Assembly: GCA_945874095.1 (NCBI GenBank)
Contig: CAMCFM010000061.1
Span: 1 to 13,237 of the forward strand
From: Candidatus Kuenenia stuttgartensis
GTDB taxonomy: Bacteria; Planctomycetota; Planctomycetia; Isosphaerales; Isosphaeraceae
DNA: 13,237 nucleotides
Direction of reading: 5' to 3'
Position numbers and translations under genes: made by a program. This document shows positions 6,303 through 13,009 of the stretch, in pieces; positions within the stretch are counted from its first letter, which is position 1; each line of letters begins with the position of its first letter. The notes below the pieces were generated by a model that had not been told where the DNA came from, searched no databases, and was given only the letters and a program-made list of their open reading frames with translations.

Positions 6303-8557
6303 CAATGCCTGAACAGGAATTCTTTGGCATTAAGCGTGGCCCAGACCACGTCTTCCCAGGCTTTTCGCGAATTTTTCGAGCTTTTCAGGTACAAGGTCAA
6401 GTTCTGAATCTCGGTCGCCGCCGGCCGCCGGCTCAGACTCGCCAGAAAAAGTTCGGTAACTGCTGATTCTGGATCCGTTTCCGAGAGTTTCAAAAGCTTC
6501 GATATCCGATTACGCCCAGACTCCAGAGCCTCACGCACAGTCTCTCCATTGATCATCTGAAAGGCTTGTGCCAACGTGGTTTCCTCACTCCTCTCGCACT
6601 CACACGACAAGAGACGCTCGGGTTTACCAAACACTTTCATGAACTCTTCGCCACGCGTGTTGGCCACCGGTAACTGACCTGCCCTTTGACCAGTGGGGCC
6701 CTGAGAATTGGGCCGAACATATCCCGTAGCCTGATCTACAATATCACGCAAAACCTCTGCTGACAAAAGCCTTACAGCAGATCGACCAAAGTCTGCCTCA
6801 GTCGCAGGATATTTCTCTGATGGGTGCGAACCAAGCCGATAAACCGTGCTGTTCACGATCCGCTTTGCAAGTGGCTTAAGTCTGTACCCACCCTTAACAA
6901 AGGCTTTTTCAAGCTCGTCCAGGAGTTCAGGATTGGAGGGTGGGTTGGAGTCCCGAAAATCGTCGACAGGGTCCACCACACCTCGGCCCACCAAATGATA
7001 CCAGACCCTATTGGCCAGATTTCGCGTAAATTGGCGATTGTCATTCGTCAACCATTCCGCCAGATGCTCCAGCGCCGCATTCGATGATCTGTCTGAATCA
7101 GGCACCAAATCACCACCAGGAGGCTTACCCAGAAGTGTTTCACCTGTCCTTGGCTGGATAATCTCTGCTCTACCCTGAAGATAGACCACCACGTCGCCAT
7201 TCACCTCATGCTTATCAAACCTGTCCCTCCGCACATTATTCACATCTTTCCGGCGCAGGTTTGCAAAAATCGCCGCCAGCCCATAATAATCGTTCTGAGT
7301 CCATACATCGGATGGATGATTGTGACATTTAGCACACTGAAAACGATACCCCAGAAAGACTTGCGAGAATGTTTCAGCCGCCGTCGCCGGATCCCGATTC
7401 GTCCTGTGAAACGACGATGCAGGAGCAGTCCAAGTGCTACCCGTTGTCGTGATCAGGTCGCGGGCAAACTGCTTCATAGAAACATCTTGCGCAAATTGAT
7501 CCCTCAGCCATCGCTGAAACTGCCAGTTGCCCTTCTCGCCCATCACCTTCGGCTCATTACGCAGCAAGTCGGCCCATTTTAAAGCCCAGAAATCAGCGAA
7601 TTCCGGCCGTTCAATCAGTCGATCGACAAGCTTCGTATATTTATCCTGCGACTGGTCTGACTCATAAGTACTGATTTCATCAGGTGTTGGCAAAACTCCC
7701 AACAGGTCCAGATAAACCCGCCTCATCAAAACATCATCTGCCGCTTCCACAGATGGTAATCGCCTCAATCGCTTCAACTTATTAAAAACGGCCGTGTCAA
7801 AACGAGTTCGTTCCAAAGCATGATTCCAGACAAATTCCGGATGATCATCCAAAAATACCAGCCGACTCACACCATGACCACCCAGATATCGCACCCCAAC
7901 AACCCACTCGCCCGCCCTTTCAGCCTGAAATTCTCCTAACGCATTGATCGTCGCACCAGACGTTTCATTGATATCAAACACCGATAAATGAGTGACATCC
8001 ACCGTGGAGCCATCCGACCATTTGGCCAAAACTTTTATCTTTATATTTCTGGGCTGGCCAGCTTCCAGCCAGACTTGCTCAGGAGTCACCTTCAGCCCCG
8101 TCAGTTTTTTCGACCCGACAGCATCCCCATCGTCTCGGGCCCCTTGAGCAATCCAACCTGCCAGAATTTCATATGAAGAATCGCCGGCCTTGAACCGGAT
8201 ACCACCCTCGTGGGCCAGTGCTCCCATCGGTTTGGCAAGTAAAAGACTAGACTGCGGAAGACTTGTACTGACACGTCGCCCAAACGCATCGTGGGTCAGC
8301 GTAAGCCAGTCTGACGGTGCATTTTCGCCCCTCAAACTGAGCTTCAAGCCGCCTTTACCCGTCAAATTTCCATGGCATGGCCCAGAATTACAGCCAAGTT
8401 TCGTGAGCAGAGGTAACACCTCACGCCTGTAACTGATCTCGCCATCAGACGCCTTGGCCTGAGCCATAAAAAACGACATCACCAACACAAGCCAAGCCGT
8501 GCAAGATCGACCATTCATCAAAAAGTCCAAGATCTGTTTCAAACGCACCAAAAGCAT
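6302..8557 (-). CDS. DUF1549/DUF1553 (planctomycete cytochrome-C-like) secreted protein with Ig-like domain
   Basis: A 751-residue exported protein. An N-terminal hydrophobic segment (about residues 18-35) ends in 'AQAKAS', a likely signal-peptidase site. A haem-like motif 'CNSGPCHG' (C56, C61, H62; CX4CH) follows, in the sequence context 'VLPLLTKLGCNSGPCHG' usual for planctomycete cytochrome-like domains. Residues ~152-235 look like a bacterial Ig-like (BIG2) domain ('LTGLKVTPEQVWLEAG', 'WSDGSTVDVT'). The DUF1549 domain (~255-460) contains a canonical CxxCH at C408-C411-H412. The DUF1553 domain (~480-745) contains 'RLLSAEVLRDIVDQ' and 'FGKPERLLSCECERSEETTLAQAFQMINGE'. The function is unknown; haem binding and a periplasmic redox or polymer-degradation role are inferences. 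Translation is probably coupled to the DUF1501 gene through TGATG. An ATG at 8518 is an alternative start closer to the signal peptide. Confidence 0.93.
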   Translation of the reverse strand: MLLVRLKQILDFLMNGRSCTAWLVLVMSFFMAQAKASDGEISYRREVLPLLTKLGCNSGPCHGNLTGKGGLKLSLRGENAPSDWLTLTHDAFGRRVSTSLPQSSLLLAKPMGALAHEGGIRFKAGDSSYEILAGWIAQGARDDGDAVGSKKLTGLKVTPEQVWLEAGQPRNIKIKVLAKWSDGSTVDVTHLSVFDINETSGATINALGEFQAERAGEWVVGVRYLGGHGVSRLVFLDDHPEFVWNHALERTRFDTAVFNKLKRLRRLPSVEAADDVLMRRVYLDLLGVLPTPDEISTYESDQSQDKYTKLVDRLIERPEFADFWALKWADLLRNEPKVMGEKGNWQFQRWLRDQFAQDVSMKQFARDLITTTGSTWTAPASSFHRTNRDPATAAETFSQVFLGYRFQCAKCHNHPSDVWTQNDYYGLAAIFANLRRKDVNNVRRDRFDKHEVNGDVVVYLQGRAEIIQPRTGETLLGKPPGGDLVPDSDRSSNAALEHLAEWLTNDNRQFTRNLANRVWYHLVGRGVVDPVDDFRDSNPPSNPELLDELEKAFVKGGYRLKPLAKRIVNSTVYRLGSHPSEKYPATEADFGRSAVRLLSAEVLRDIVDQATGYVRPNSQGPTGQRAGQLPVANTRGEEFMKVFGKPERLLSCECERSEETTLAQAFQMINGETVREALESGRNRISKLLKLSETDPESAVTELFLASLSRRPAATEIQNLTLYLKSSKNSRKAWEDVVWATLNAKEFLFRH

Positions 8558-8585
8558 CTTTAGAACCTACTGAACGAAGAGAGTG

Positions 8586-8622
8586 TAAAGGACGATCCTG
8601 AAAAGGATTCAGGACGACTTTA
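8586..8622 (-). promoter_or_regulatory. Long imperfect hairpin in the leader of the DUF1549 gene
   Basis: TCCTGAA (8596-8602) and TTCAGGA (8608-8614) form a perfect 7-bp stem around a 5-base loop. It extends past one unpaired base by CG/CG (8593-8594 with 8615-8616) and, after a small internal loop, by TAAAG/CTTTA (8586-8590 with 8618-8622). The heptamer AGGACGA is repeated directly at 8589-8595 and 8611-8617. The hairpin ends 28 bp before the DUF1549 ATG, so it would lie in that gene's mRNA leader or act as an operator. No T-run follows, so it is not a simple terminator. Confidence 0.45.
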
Positions 8623-8650
8623 AACTGAGTTTGTGAGATGACGTTCTCCT

Positions 8651-8656
8651 ATCATA
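8651..8656 (-). promoter_or_regulatory. Possible -10 box for the DUF1549-DUF1501 operon
   Basis: TATGAT on the minus strand lies about 95 bp upstream of the DUF1549 start and upstream of the hairpin at 8586-8622. No convincing -35 box sits 17 bp further upstream (GTTCCC there), so the call is weak. Confidence 0.22.
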
Positions 8657-8773
8657 CCCAAGAACTCCAGAAGGGGAACAGGATTGTTTTCAGAATATTT
8701 CCAGAATTCTAAAGATTTTGATCTTCGCCGCTCATTCTCAATCATTTCCTACCACTCAACCCCACGCTCAAAA

Positions 8774-8826
8774 TATGCAATAGAACCAAGTTTTCACTTG
8801 CATACACCGGGCTTTTCTGGTCTAAA
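8774..8826 (+). promoter_or_regulatory. Candidate promoter and operator-like inverted repeat before the secreted hydrolase gene
   Basis: TATGCAA (8774-8780) and TTGCATA (8798-8804) are perfect inverted repeats separated by 17 bp. The right arm overlaps a possible -35 box TTGCAT (8798-8803), followed 17 bp later by a weak -10 candidate TCTAAA (8821-8826), about 52 bp before the ATG. The arrangement would suit a regulator binding over the -35 region, but the -10 match is poor. Confidence 0.3.
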
Positions 8827-8878
8827 TCGTTCATCTTTCTGATCCAACAAATCACCAAACCCACCGAGAATAAAAAAA

Positions 8879-9745
8879 ATGCATCCCCATCACCTTGCCA
8901 TCGCCTTGCTCAGCTTCAGTTTCCTTGGAACAACCCTAAGAGCGGTCGAATTACAAATCACACCAGACGTCGTTTATGGTCATAAACACGGTATGGCACT
9001 GACATTCGATGTATTCAAGCCGAAAACGGAAGCCAATGGTGCCGCCGTTCTTTTCATGGTCAGTGGCGGATGGTACTCCAGCTGGACACCGCCGGAACAA
9101 GCTCAGGCCATGTTTAAGCCTCTTACAGACAAAGGCTTTACCGTATTCGCAATCCGCCACGGCAGTAGCCCGAAATTCGGTATCGCAGAGGCTGTGGATG
9201 ATGTCCGTCGTAGTGTCCGATTTATTCGCCTGAATTCGGAAAAGTTTCAAATCGACGCCGACCGGATTGGTGTTTATGGCCTTAGCGCAGGTGGGCACCT
9301 GTCCCTGATGCTTGGAACAACTTCCGACAAAGGCGACGCAAATTCCAAAGATCCCGTACTGAAAGTCAGTGACCGTGTCGCAGCAGTCTGCGCCTGGGTT
9401 GCCCCAACCGACATTCGCGAAATGGCTTGGAGCAATCCCGACCACGCCAAAATGTACGACAGATTCCCTGCTCTTGAACTCGACTCCAAAACAGCGAAAC
9501 TGGTTTCTCCACTTTTGGCTGTCACTTCCGACGATGCCCCGTCGCTTCTGATCGCTGGCGACAAAGACGACCTTGTCCCAATCAAGCATAGCTATGACAT
9601 TAAAAAAGCTTTCGACTCAGAAAAAGTCGACTGCAAACTGGTTGTCATCGAAGGGGCAGGGCACGGGTTCCAAAAGAATGATACCCAAAAAGCAACCTCC
9701 GAAATGGTGAACTGGTTCGAATCCAAACTCGCCAGAAAGAATTAA
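8879..9745 (+). CDS. Secreted alpha/beta hydrolase (BD-FAE / esterase-lipase-like)
   Basis: A 288-residue protein with a signal peptide (hydrophobic residues 6-20, likely cleavage after 'TLRA' at 22). The mature part is a single alpha/beta-hydrolase domain. 'VSGGWYSSW' (61-69) is the oxyanion-hole strand, 'GLSAGG' (134-139) is the nucleophile elbow with Ser136, 'GDKDDLVP' (227-234) carries the catalytic acid, probably Asp230, and 'GAGHGF' (259-264) holds His262. All members of the triad are therefore present. It should hydrolyse ester bonds outside the cytoplasm, perhaps in acylated polysaccharides, but the substrate cannot be read from the sequence; the peptidase S9/dienelactone hydrolase groups are close alternatives. 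It is transcribed divergently from the DUF1549-DUF1501 pair, which is also exported. The ribosome binding site is weak (GAGAA). Confidence 0.87.
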   Translation: MHPHHLAIALLSFSFLGTTLRAVELQITPDVVYGHKHGMALTFDVFKPKTEANGAAVLFMVSGGWYSSWTPPEQAQAMFKPLTDKGFTVFAIRHGSSPKFGIAEAVDDVRRSVRFIRLNSEKFQIDADRIGVYGLSAGGHLSLMLGTTSDKGDANSKDPVLKVSDRVAAVCAWVAPTDIREMAWSNPDHAKMYDRFPALELDSKTAKLVSPLLAVTSDDAPSLLIAGDKDDLVPIKHSYDIKKAFDSEKVDCKLVVIEGAGHGFQKNDTQKATSEMVNWFESKLARKN

Positions 9746-9803
9746 TTCTTCATCTCGCGTAAATTGCATTGACACATAACAGATCTGACTTTCGAGATAT
9801 TCC

Positions 9804-10436
9804 ATGCCATCAGCGAAAATAAACACCATCATTTTCGACTTCGGAAATGTGATCGCTTACTTCGACTATAAAATCGCTGCCGGGCGACTCGGCAAACCGA
9901 TCGGACTTGATGGAGTGGAACTCATGGAACGAGCCATGAGCCTTGGTTTTCATGCAATGCTCATGGATCTCGAAAGCGGACGTGTGGACGAATGGACATT
10001 TCTCAAAGAATTAAAAGATCGCCTCAAACTGCCCCAGTCTGTCGACCAAATTGCAGCCGACTGGGCTGATATCTTTTCAGCAAACAGACCTGTCCACCAA
10101 TTGGCCCACAGCCTGATAGATAACGGATATCAACTCGTATTAGGATCAAATACAAACGCAATTCATGCACGCCAGTTTACATCCCAGTTTACAGAGCTCC
10201 TGATCCGGTTCAATGCTCTGATCATGTCTCATGAAGTAGGTGCCATGAAGCCTGCTCCGATTTTTTATGAGCGATGTTTCCAATCTGTAAATGCTGCTCC
10301 TGGAGAATGCGTTTTTATCGACGATATGCCAGAAAATATCGAAGGGGCCAAGGCCACTGGCTTGAACGCTTTGCATTATCGAGATACCGAAACTTTGAGA
10401 CTGGAACTTGCCAGACTCGGCGTGGTCGTTTCCTGA
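9804..10436 (+). CDS. YihX-like HAD-superfamily phosphatase
   Basis: A 210-residue HAD hydrolase with all four motifs: 'FDFGNVIAYFD' (nucleophile Asp12), 'LGSNTNAIH' (Ser115), Lys149 in 'GAMKPAPIFYE', and 'FIDDMPENIEGA' (Asp173/Asp174). The usual second aspartate of motif I (DxD) is Gly14. This D-x-G-N-V form is typical of the YihX/epoxide-hydrolase-N-terminal-like branch, and E. coli YihX hydrolyses alpha-D-glucose-1-phosphate. The cap is small and helical, inserted after motif I (~20-95), i.e. subfamily I. It is probably a cytoplasmic sugar-phosphate phosphatase; substrate identity is inference. The gene starts 58 bp after the hydrolase stop and precedes the HD gene by 31 bp. Confidence 0.86.
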   Translation: MPSAKINTIIFDFGNVIAYFDYKIAAGRLGKPIGLDGVELMERAMSLGFHAMLMDLESGRVDEWTFLKELKDRLKLPQSVDQIAADWADIFSANRPVHQLAHSLIDNGYQLVLGSNTNAIHARQFTSQFTELLIRFNALIMSHEVGAMKPAPIFYERCFQSVNAAPGECVFIDDMPENIEGAKATGLNALHYRDTETLRLELARLGVVVS

Positions 10437-10455
10437 CCATTTGACACAATCACTC

Positions 10456-10460
10456 AAGGA
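10456..10460 (+). promoter_or_regulatory. Ribosome binding site of the HD-domain gene
   Basis: AAGGA with a 7-base spacer to the GTG at 10468. It supports that GTG as the true start and translation from a shared mRNA with the HAD gene. Confidence 0.6.
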
Positions 10461-10467
10461 TTAATTC

Positions 10468-10983
10468 GTGATCACTTCTGGAATTGATACATCTGCAATC
10501 ATCAGAACTGTATTGTCGGAATATTCATTGCCTGCAAGAGGCCATCACGGAGTAGTTCACTGGGCCAGAGTCTTGGAAAACGGCCTAAGAATGGCAAATG
10601 CCACTGGCGCAGACCCAAAGATTGTCACACTTTTTGCATTATTCCACGATTCTCGACGAGTGAATGAACATAAAGACCATGGCCATGGTACTCGTGGCGG
10701 AGACTTTGCACGCACGCTTCGCGGAACTCTGTTTGAATTAAACGACACCCATTTCGAATTATTCTATAAAGCTTGTTGCCTGCATACAGATGGGCACACC
10801 AAAGCCGATATCACCATGCAAGTTTGCTGGGATGCAGACAGGCTGGATCTTGGTCGAGTTGGAATTATTCCCAAGCCTGATCGACTTTGTACAAATGCGG
10901 CACGCGACATATTGGAATGGTCACACGAGCGAGCCGTCCATGGCGTTGAACCTGATTTTGTAAAACTCGCCTGGGGCATATAA
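10468..10983 (+). CDS. Uncharacterised HD-domain phosphohydrolase-like protein
   Basis: A 171-residue protein with an HD-type metal site pattern: His31 in 'GVVHWARV', His60-Asp61 in 'LFALFHDSRRVNEH', histidines at 106 and 110 in 'LHTDGHT', and an aspartate in 'CWDADRLDLGRVG' (Asp122 or Asp124). The H...HD...D order fits HD-superfamily metal-dependent phosphohydrolases, which cleave phosphomonoester or phosphodiester bonds, often in nucleotides. The 'FHDSRRxNE' signature and 'DADRLDLGRVG' block look family-specific, but I cannot name a characterised member. No signal peptide is present, so it is probably cytoplasmic. The start is GTG. It follows the HAD phosphatase by 31 bp with its own Shine-Dalgarno, and its stop is 18 bp from the convergent DHOD-like gene, with no hairpin terminator between. 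Confidence 0.75.
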   Translation: MITSGIDTSAIIRTVLSEYSLPARGHHGVVHWARVLENGLRMANATGADPKIVTLFALFHDSRRVNEHKDHGHGTRGGDFARTLRGTLFELNDTHFELFYKACCLHTDGHTKADITMQVCWDADRLDLGRVGIIPKPDRLCTNAARDILEWSHERAVHGVEPDFVKLAWGI

Positions 10984-11001
10984 TCTACGTTTTTCGGTTT
11001 T

Positions 11002-12267
11002 TTATAAATTTTCTATTTCGTGTAAGTTTATTCCAAGGTCTTTTAATCCCATCCATTTCGAAACGCCTGACTCATCAAATAAACCCCAATGCCGACGAGC
11101 ATGCAAGAGCCATCCGGTCAAGCCATGCACGGGATGAAACACCAGAGTTGCAAGCGTTCTTCTGGTCCGATTTAAGCCTGAGCTTGCAGGGATATCCGTT
11201 GGTATTTGAAAAATCGTATGCATCTGAATGGAACTGCACCCGAGCAAGCCATATTCAACAGCCGTTCTGCCTGAATCAATATCGCCAGTGCCTGATATCT
11301 CGACATTTGATTGAGTTGTTTCGGGCCTGCATCTGGCAAGAACGGCAAGGTTTCGATCACTTAAATCAGGCCCTCCATATGCCACACCAGCCACCCCTTC
11401 AAAAATCTTATTCGGATTAAACAACCGATTGGCATAAACCAGAAAGTCCGGCTTGCATGAATTCTCAAGACACATCCTTAATATTTCATTTTGATATTCT
11501 TGATCTCCAACAAAGTTAAACAACTTGATTCCCAAGGACAATTGTGCTGAAGTTGCACTTCGAATCACTGAGGTGATTTCTGTCAGCCAACGCTGAATCA
11601 ACTTTTGCTGGCCCCCAAGTCGATCGCCAGCAAGTGTCGGCGAAAAGTCTTTCTCGACAGGCAATGACGATTGACTTCCCGACGCCTGCCAGGCCTTTAC
11701 CAAGGCATTCAAGGTGTATTCATATTCTGTTTTTTCCCAGTTCTCATCCAGATTGGCTGGCAAATGAAATTTTACAGACGGAGCAACGATGAGGCCCGTT
11801 TCCATGGAAATCTCAAATGAGTCGCGACATAACTGGATATAATCTTCAAACGACCTCGACCAGCCTCGCCCTTTCCAGGTAATGGTCCAGCCTGACCGGC
11901 CTGATTGGCCTGTAATCGGCTCGACTTGCATTTTCGATTCGGGAATCGACCATGCCGACATGGATTGATGTCCCATCTCATTTTGAGCTATCAATGTCTT
12001 TAAAACCACAAATCCCAGGCCCGCTTCAGCCGATTCACGAATCTGACCAATATTCATGGTCAGCTGCCCAGAGGCTTTACCAAACGGGTTGAAAATGGAC
12101 TGGCTGGCATATTTGGCGGTGATATCCACCTGATATTTAGAAATCAAATAATGATTCAAATTGTCAGGCCACCAACCTTTTACGCACTTGATCCAATCCT
12201 GTTCAATCAACTGCTGCAAACCAGAATCGATCACAGGCGATCCTGAGAGGCGTGATTGAATTGGCAT
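11002..12267 (-). CDS. Divergent dihydroorotate-dehydrogenase-like (FMN TIM-barrel) protein
   Basis: With the ATG at 12267 the product has 421 residues. The C-terminal two thirds follow the class of PyrD/PreA flavin barrels: 'NPFGKASG' (60-67; compare NPxxxASG), 'GFVVLKTL' (85-92), 'GIKLFN' (246-251; compare VKLxPN, with the FMN-contacting Lys), 'VYANRLFN' (277-284), 'YGGPDLSDRN' (297-306; compare GGLSG), then the phosphate-binding 'ISGTGDIDSG' (324-333) and 'CSSIQMHT' (344-351). The catalytic-loop position, normally NxSCPN or a Ser variant, appears to read 'KFHLPANLD' without Cys or Ser. The substrate is therefore doubtful, and it should not be called pyrD. A TTG at 12333 would add 22 residues and overlap the upstream HAD gene by 17 bp. 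It is the last gene of the right-hand minus-strand unit. Confidence 0.7.
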   Translation of the reverse strand: MPIQSRLSGSPVIDSGLQQLIEQDWIKCVKGWWPDNLNHYLISKYQVDITAKYASQSIFNPFGKASGQLTMNIGQIRESAEAGLGFVVLKTLIAQNEMGHQSMSAWSIPESKMQVEPITGQSGRSGWTITWKGRGWSRSFEDYIQLCRDSFEISMETGLIVAPSVKFHLPANLDENWEKTEYEYTLNALVKAWQASGSQSSLPVEKDFSPTLAGDRLGGQQKLIQRWLTEITSVIRSATSAQLSLGIKLFNFVGDQEYQNEILRMCLENSCKPDFLVYANRLFNPNKIFEGVAGVAYGGPDLSDRNLAVLARCRPETTQSNVEISGTGDIDSGRTAVEYGLLGCSSIQMHTIFQIPTDIPASSGLNRTRRTLATLVFHPVHGLTGWLLHARRHWGLFDESGVSKWMGLKDLGINLHEIENL

Positions 12268-12316
12268 TTTATTCAGCCTGAAGTCGAATACGGTTGTGCT
12301 TGACCAATCATGCCGA

Positions 12317-12979
12317 TCATTTCCATAAATCAATCAGTCTTGGGTCATCGAGCCGTTGGATAATCAAATCGGCATGTGGCATTGCCTCCGCAGGGCTGAA
12401 CAGATGCGGTACGCCGACTGCAAATGCACCAGCAGCCTTTGCCGCATGCAGTCCAGCCACGCTGTCTTCAAGGACAAGTATTTTTTGCGGATGGACACCG
12501 AGTCGGGCTGCTGCCGAGTTGTAAATCTCGGGGTCAGGCTTGCCACGCTTGACATCCTCACCGGTCAGGAGAAATTCAAATCGGCTGAGAATACCATGAT
12601 GCCCGATCAGACTTTCTGCATGATGGCGTCCGGAACTTGTTGCAACTGCATGTGGAATATTTTGATTTTGCAATAGATCCAACAAGGTGATCAGACCCGG
12701 CATTGTATTTGAGTCGGTCAGCATGCGCTGATCAAACCGGAGCTTGACTTCACGCATGATTTCTAGGGTAGTTTTTTCGATCAGGCCGCCATGCGAATGA
12801 AAGATATTGGCAGCCTCGATGGCGCGGCGACCGATCATGAGGCTCATCATCTCATGGGTGAATCTTCGTCCATGATCTTTCATGTATTCGTCGGCGACGT
12901 CGAAGAAGAGATGCTCGGTGTCGAACATCAGCCCGTCCATATCGAATACGACGGCATCAAATCTCAGTTCTGGGTCCAC
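12317..12979 (-). CDS. HAD hydrolase, beta-phosphoglucomutase-like subfamily
   Basis: A 220-residue HAD protein with intact motifs: 'VVFDMDGLMFDTE' (nucleophile Asp13, acid/base Asp15), 'AVATSSGR' (Ser115), 'KRGKPDPEIY' (Lys147) and 'VLEDSVAGLHAAKAAG' (Glu171-Asp172). A helical cap lies at about residues 20-90. This layout is that of the beta-phosphoglucomutase/phosphoglycolate-phosphatase/HAD-IA group, which acts on small sugar phosphates. Phosphatase or phosphomutase activity cannot be told apart from sequence. The start is GTG at 12979; an AAAGGG-containing segment lies ~10 bases upstream, and no better in-frame ATG precedes motif I. The acyltransferase-like gene stops 30 bp upstream, so the two are probably cotranscribed. 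Confidence 0.9.
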   Translation of the reverse strand: MDPELRFDAVVFDMDGLMFDTEHLFFDVADEYMKDHGRRFTHEMMSLMIGRRAIEAANIFHSHGGLIEKTTLEIMREVKLRFDQRMLTDSNTMPGLITLLDLLQNQNIPHAVATSSGRHHAESLIGHHGILSRFEFLLTGEDVKRGKPDPEIYNSAAARLGVHPQKILVLEDSVAGLHAAKAAGAFAVGVPHLFSPAEAMPHADLIIQRLDDPRLIDLWK

Positions 12980-13009
12980 TTCGATCCACCCTTTCCGATC
13001 TGAGGAAGA

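Larger units (their letters stand above)
8558..8878. other. Divergent intergenic region between the DUF1549 and hydrolase genes
   Basis: 321 bp with starts facing outward at both ends, so it must hold two promoters. Visible elements are the leader hairpin (8586-8622), a weak minus-strand -10 box (8651-8656), a small hairpin AAGAT-TTTG-ATCTT (8712-8725), and the TATGCAA/TTGCATA inverted repeat with a candidate plus-strand promoter (8774-8826). No coding sequence is apparent. Confidence 0.7.

Noticed and set aside
6221..8557. Defence or toxin-antitoxin system
   Set aside because: None of the genes in the window has nuclease, NTPase, toxin or antitoxin motifs; the HD and HAD proteins look metabolic.
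8586..8622. Possible mini-ykkC (guanidine-II) riboswitch, because ACGA occurs twice in tandem short repeats
   Set aside because: The ACGA copies are not well placed in hairpin loops (only 3-bp stems could present them), they face the wrong strand for the adjacent DUF1549 gene, and no guanidine-linked gene follows.
8951..9589. A 212-codon minus-strand open frame antisense to the secreted hydrolase
   Set aside because: The plus-strand hydrolase has an intact catalytic triad and signal peptide; the antisense product resembles nothing and has no good start context.
9769..9801. Promoter for the YihX-like gene (TTGACA at 9769-9774)
   Set aside because: The -35 match is perfect, but the only -10-like hexamer (GATATT, 9796-9801) has a 21-bp spacing and touches the start codon.
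10984..11020. Bidirectional terminator between the convergent HD and DHOD-like genes
   Set aside because: T-runs are present on the plus strand, but no inverted repeat precedes them on either strand.
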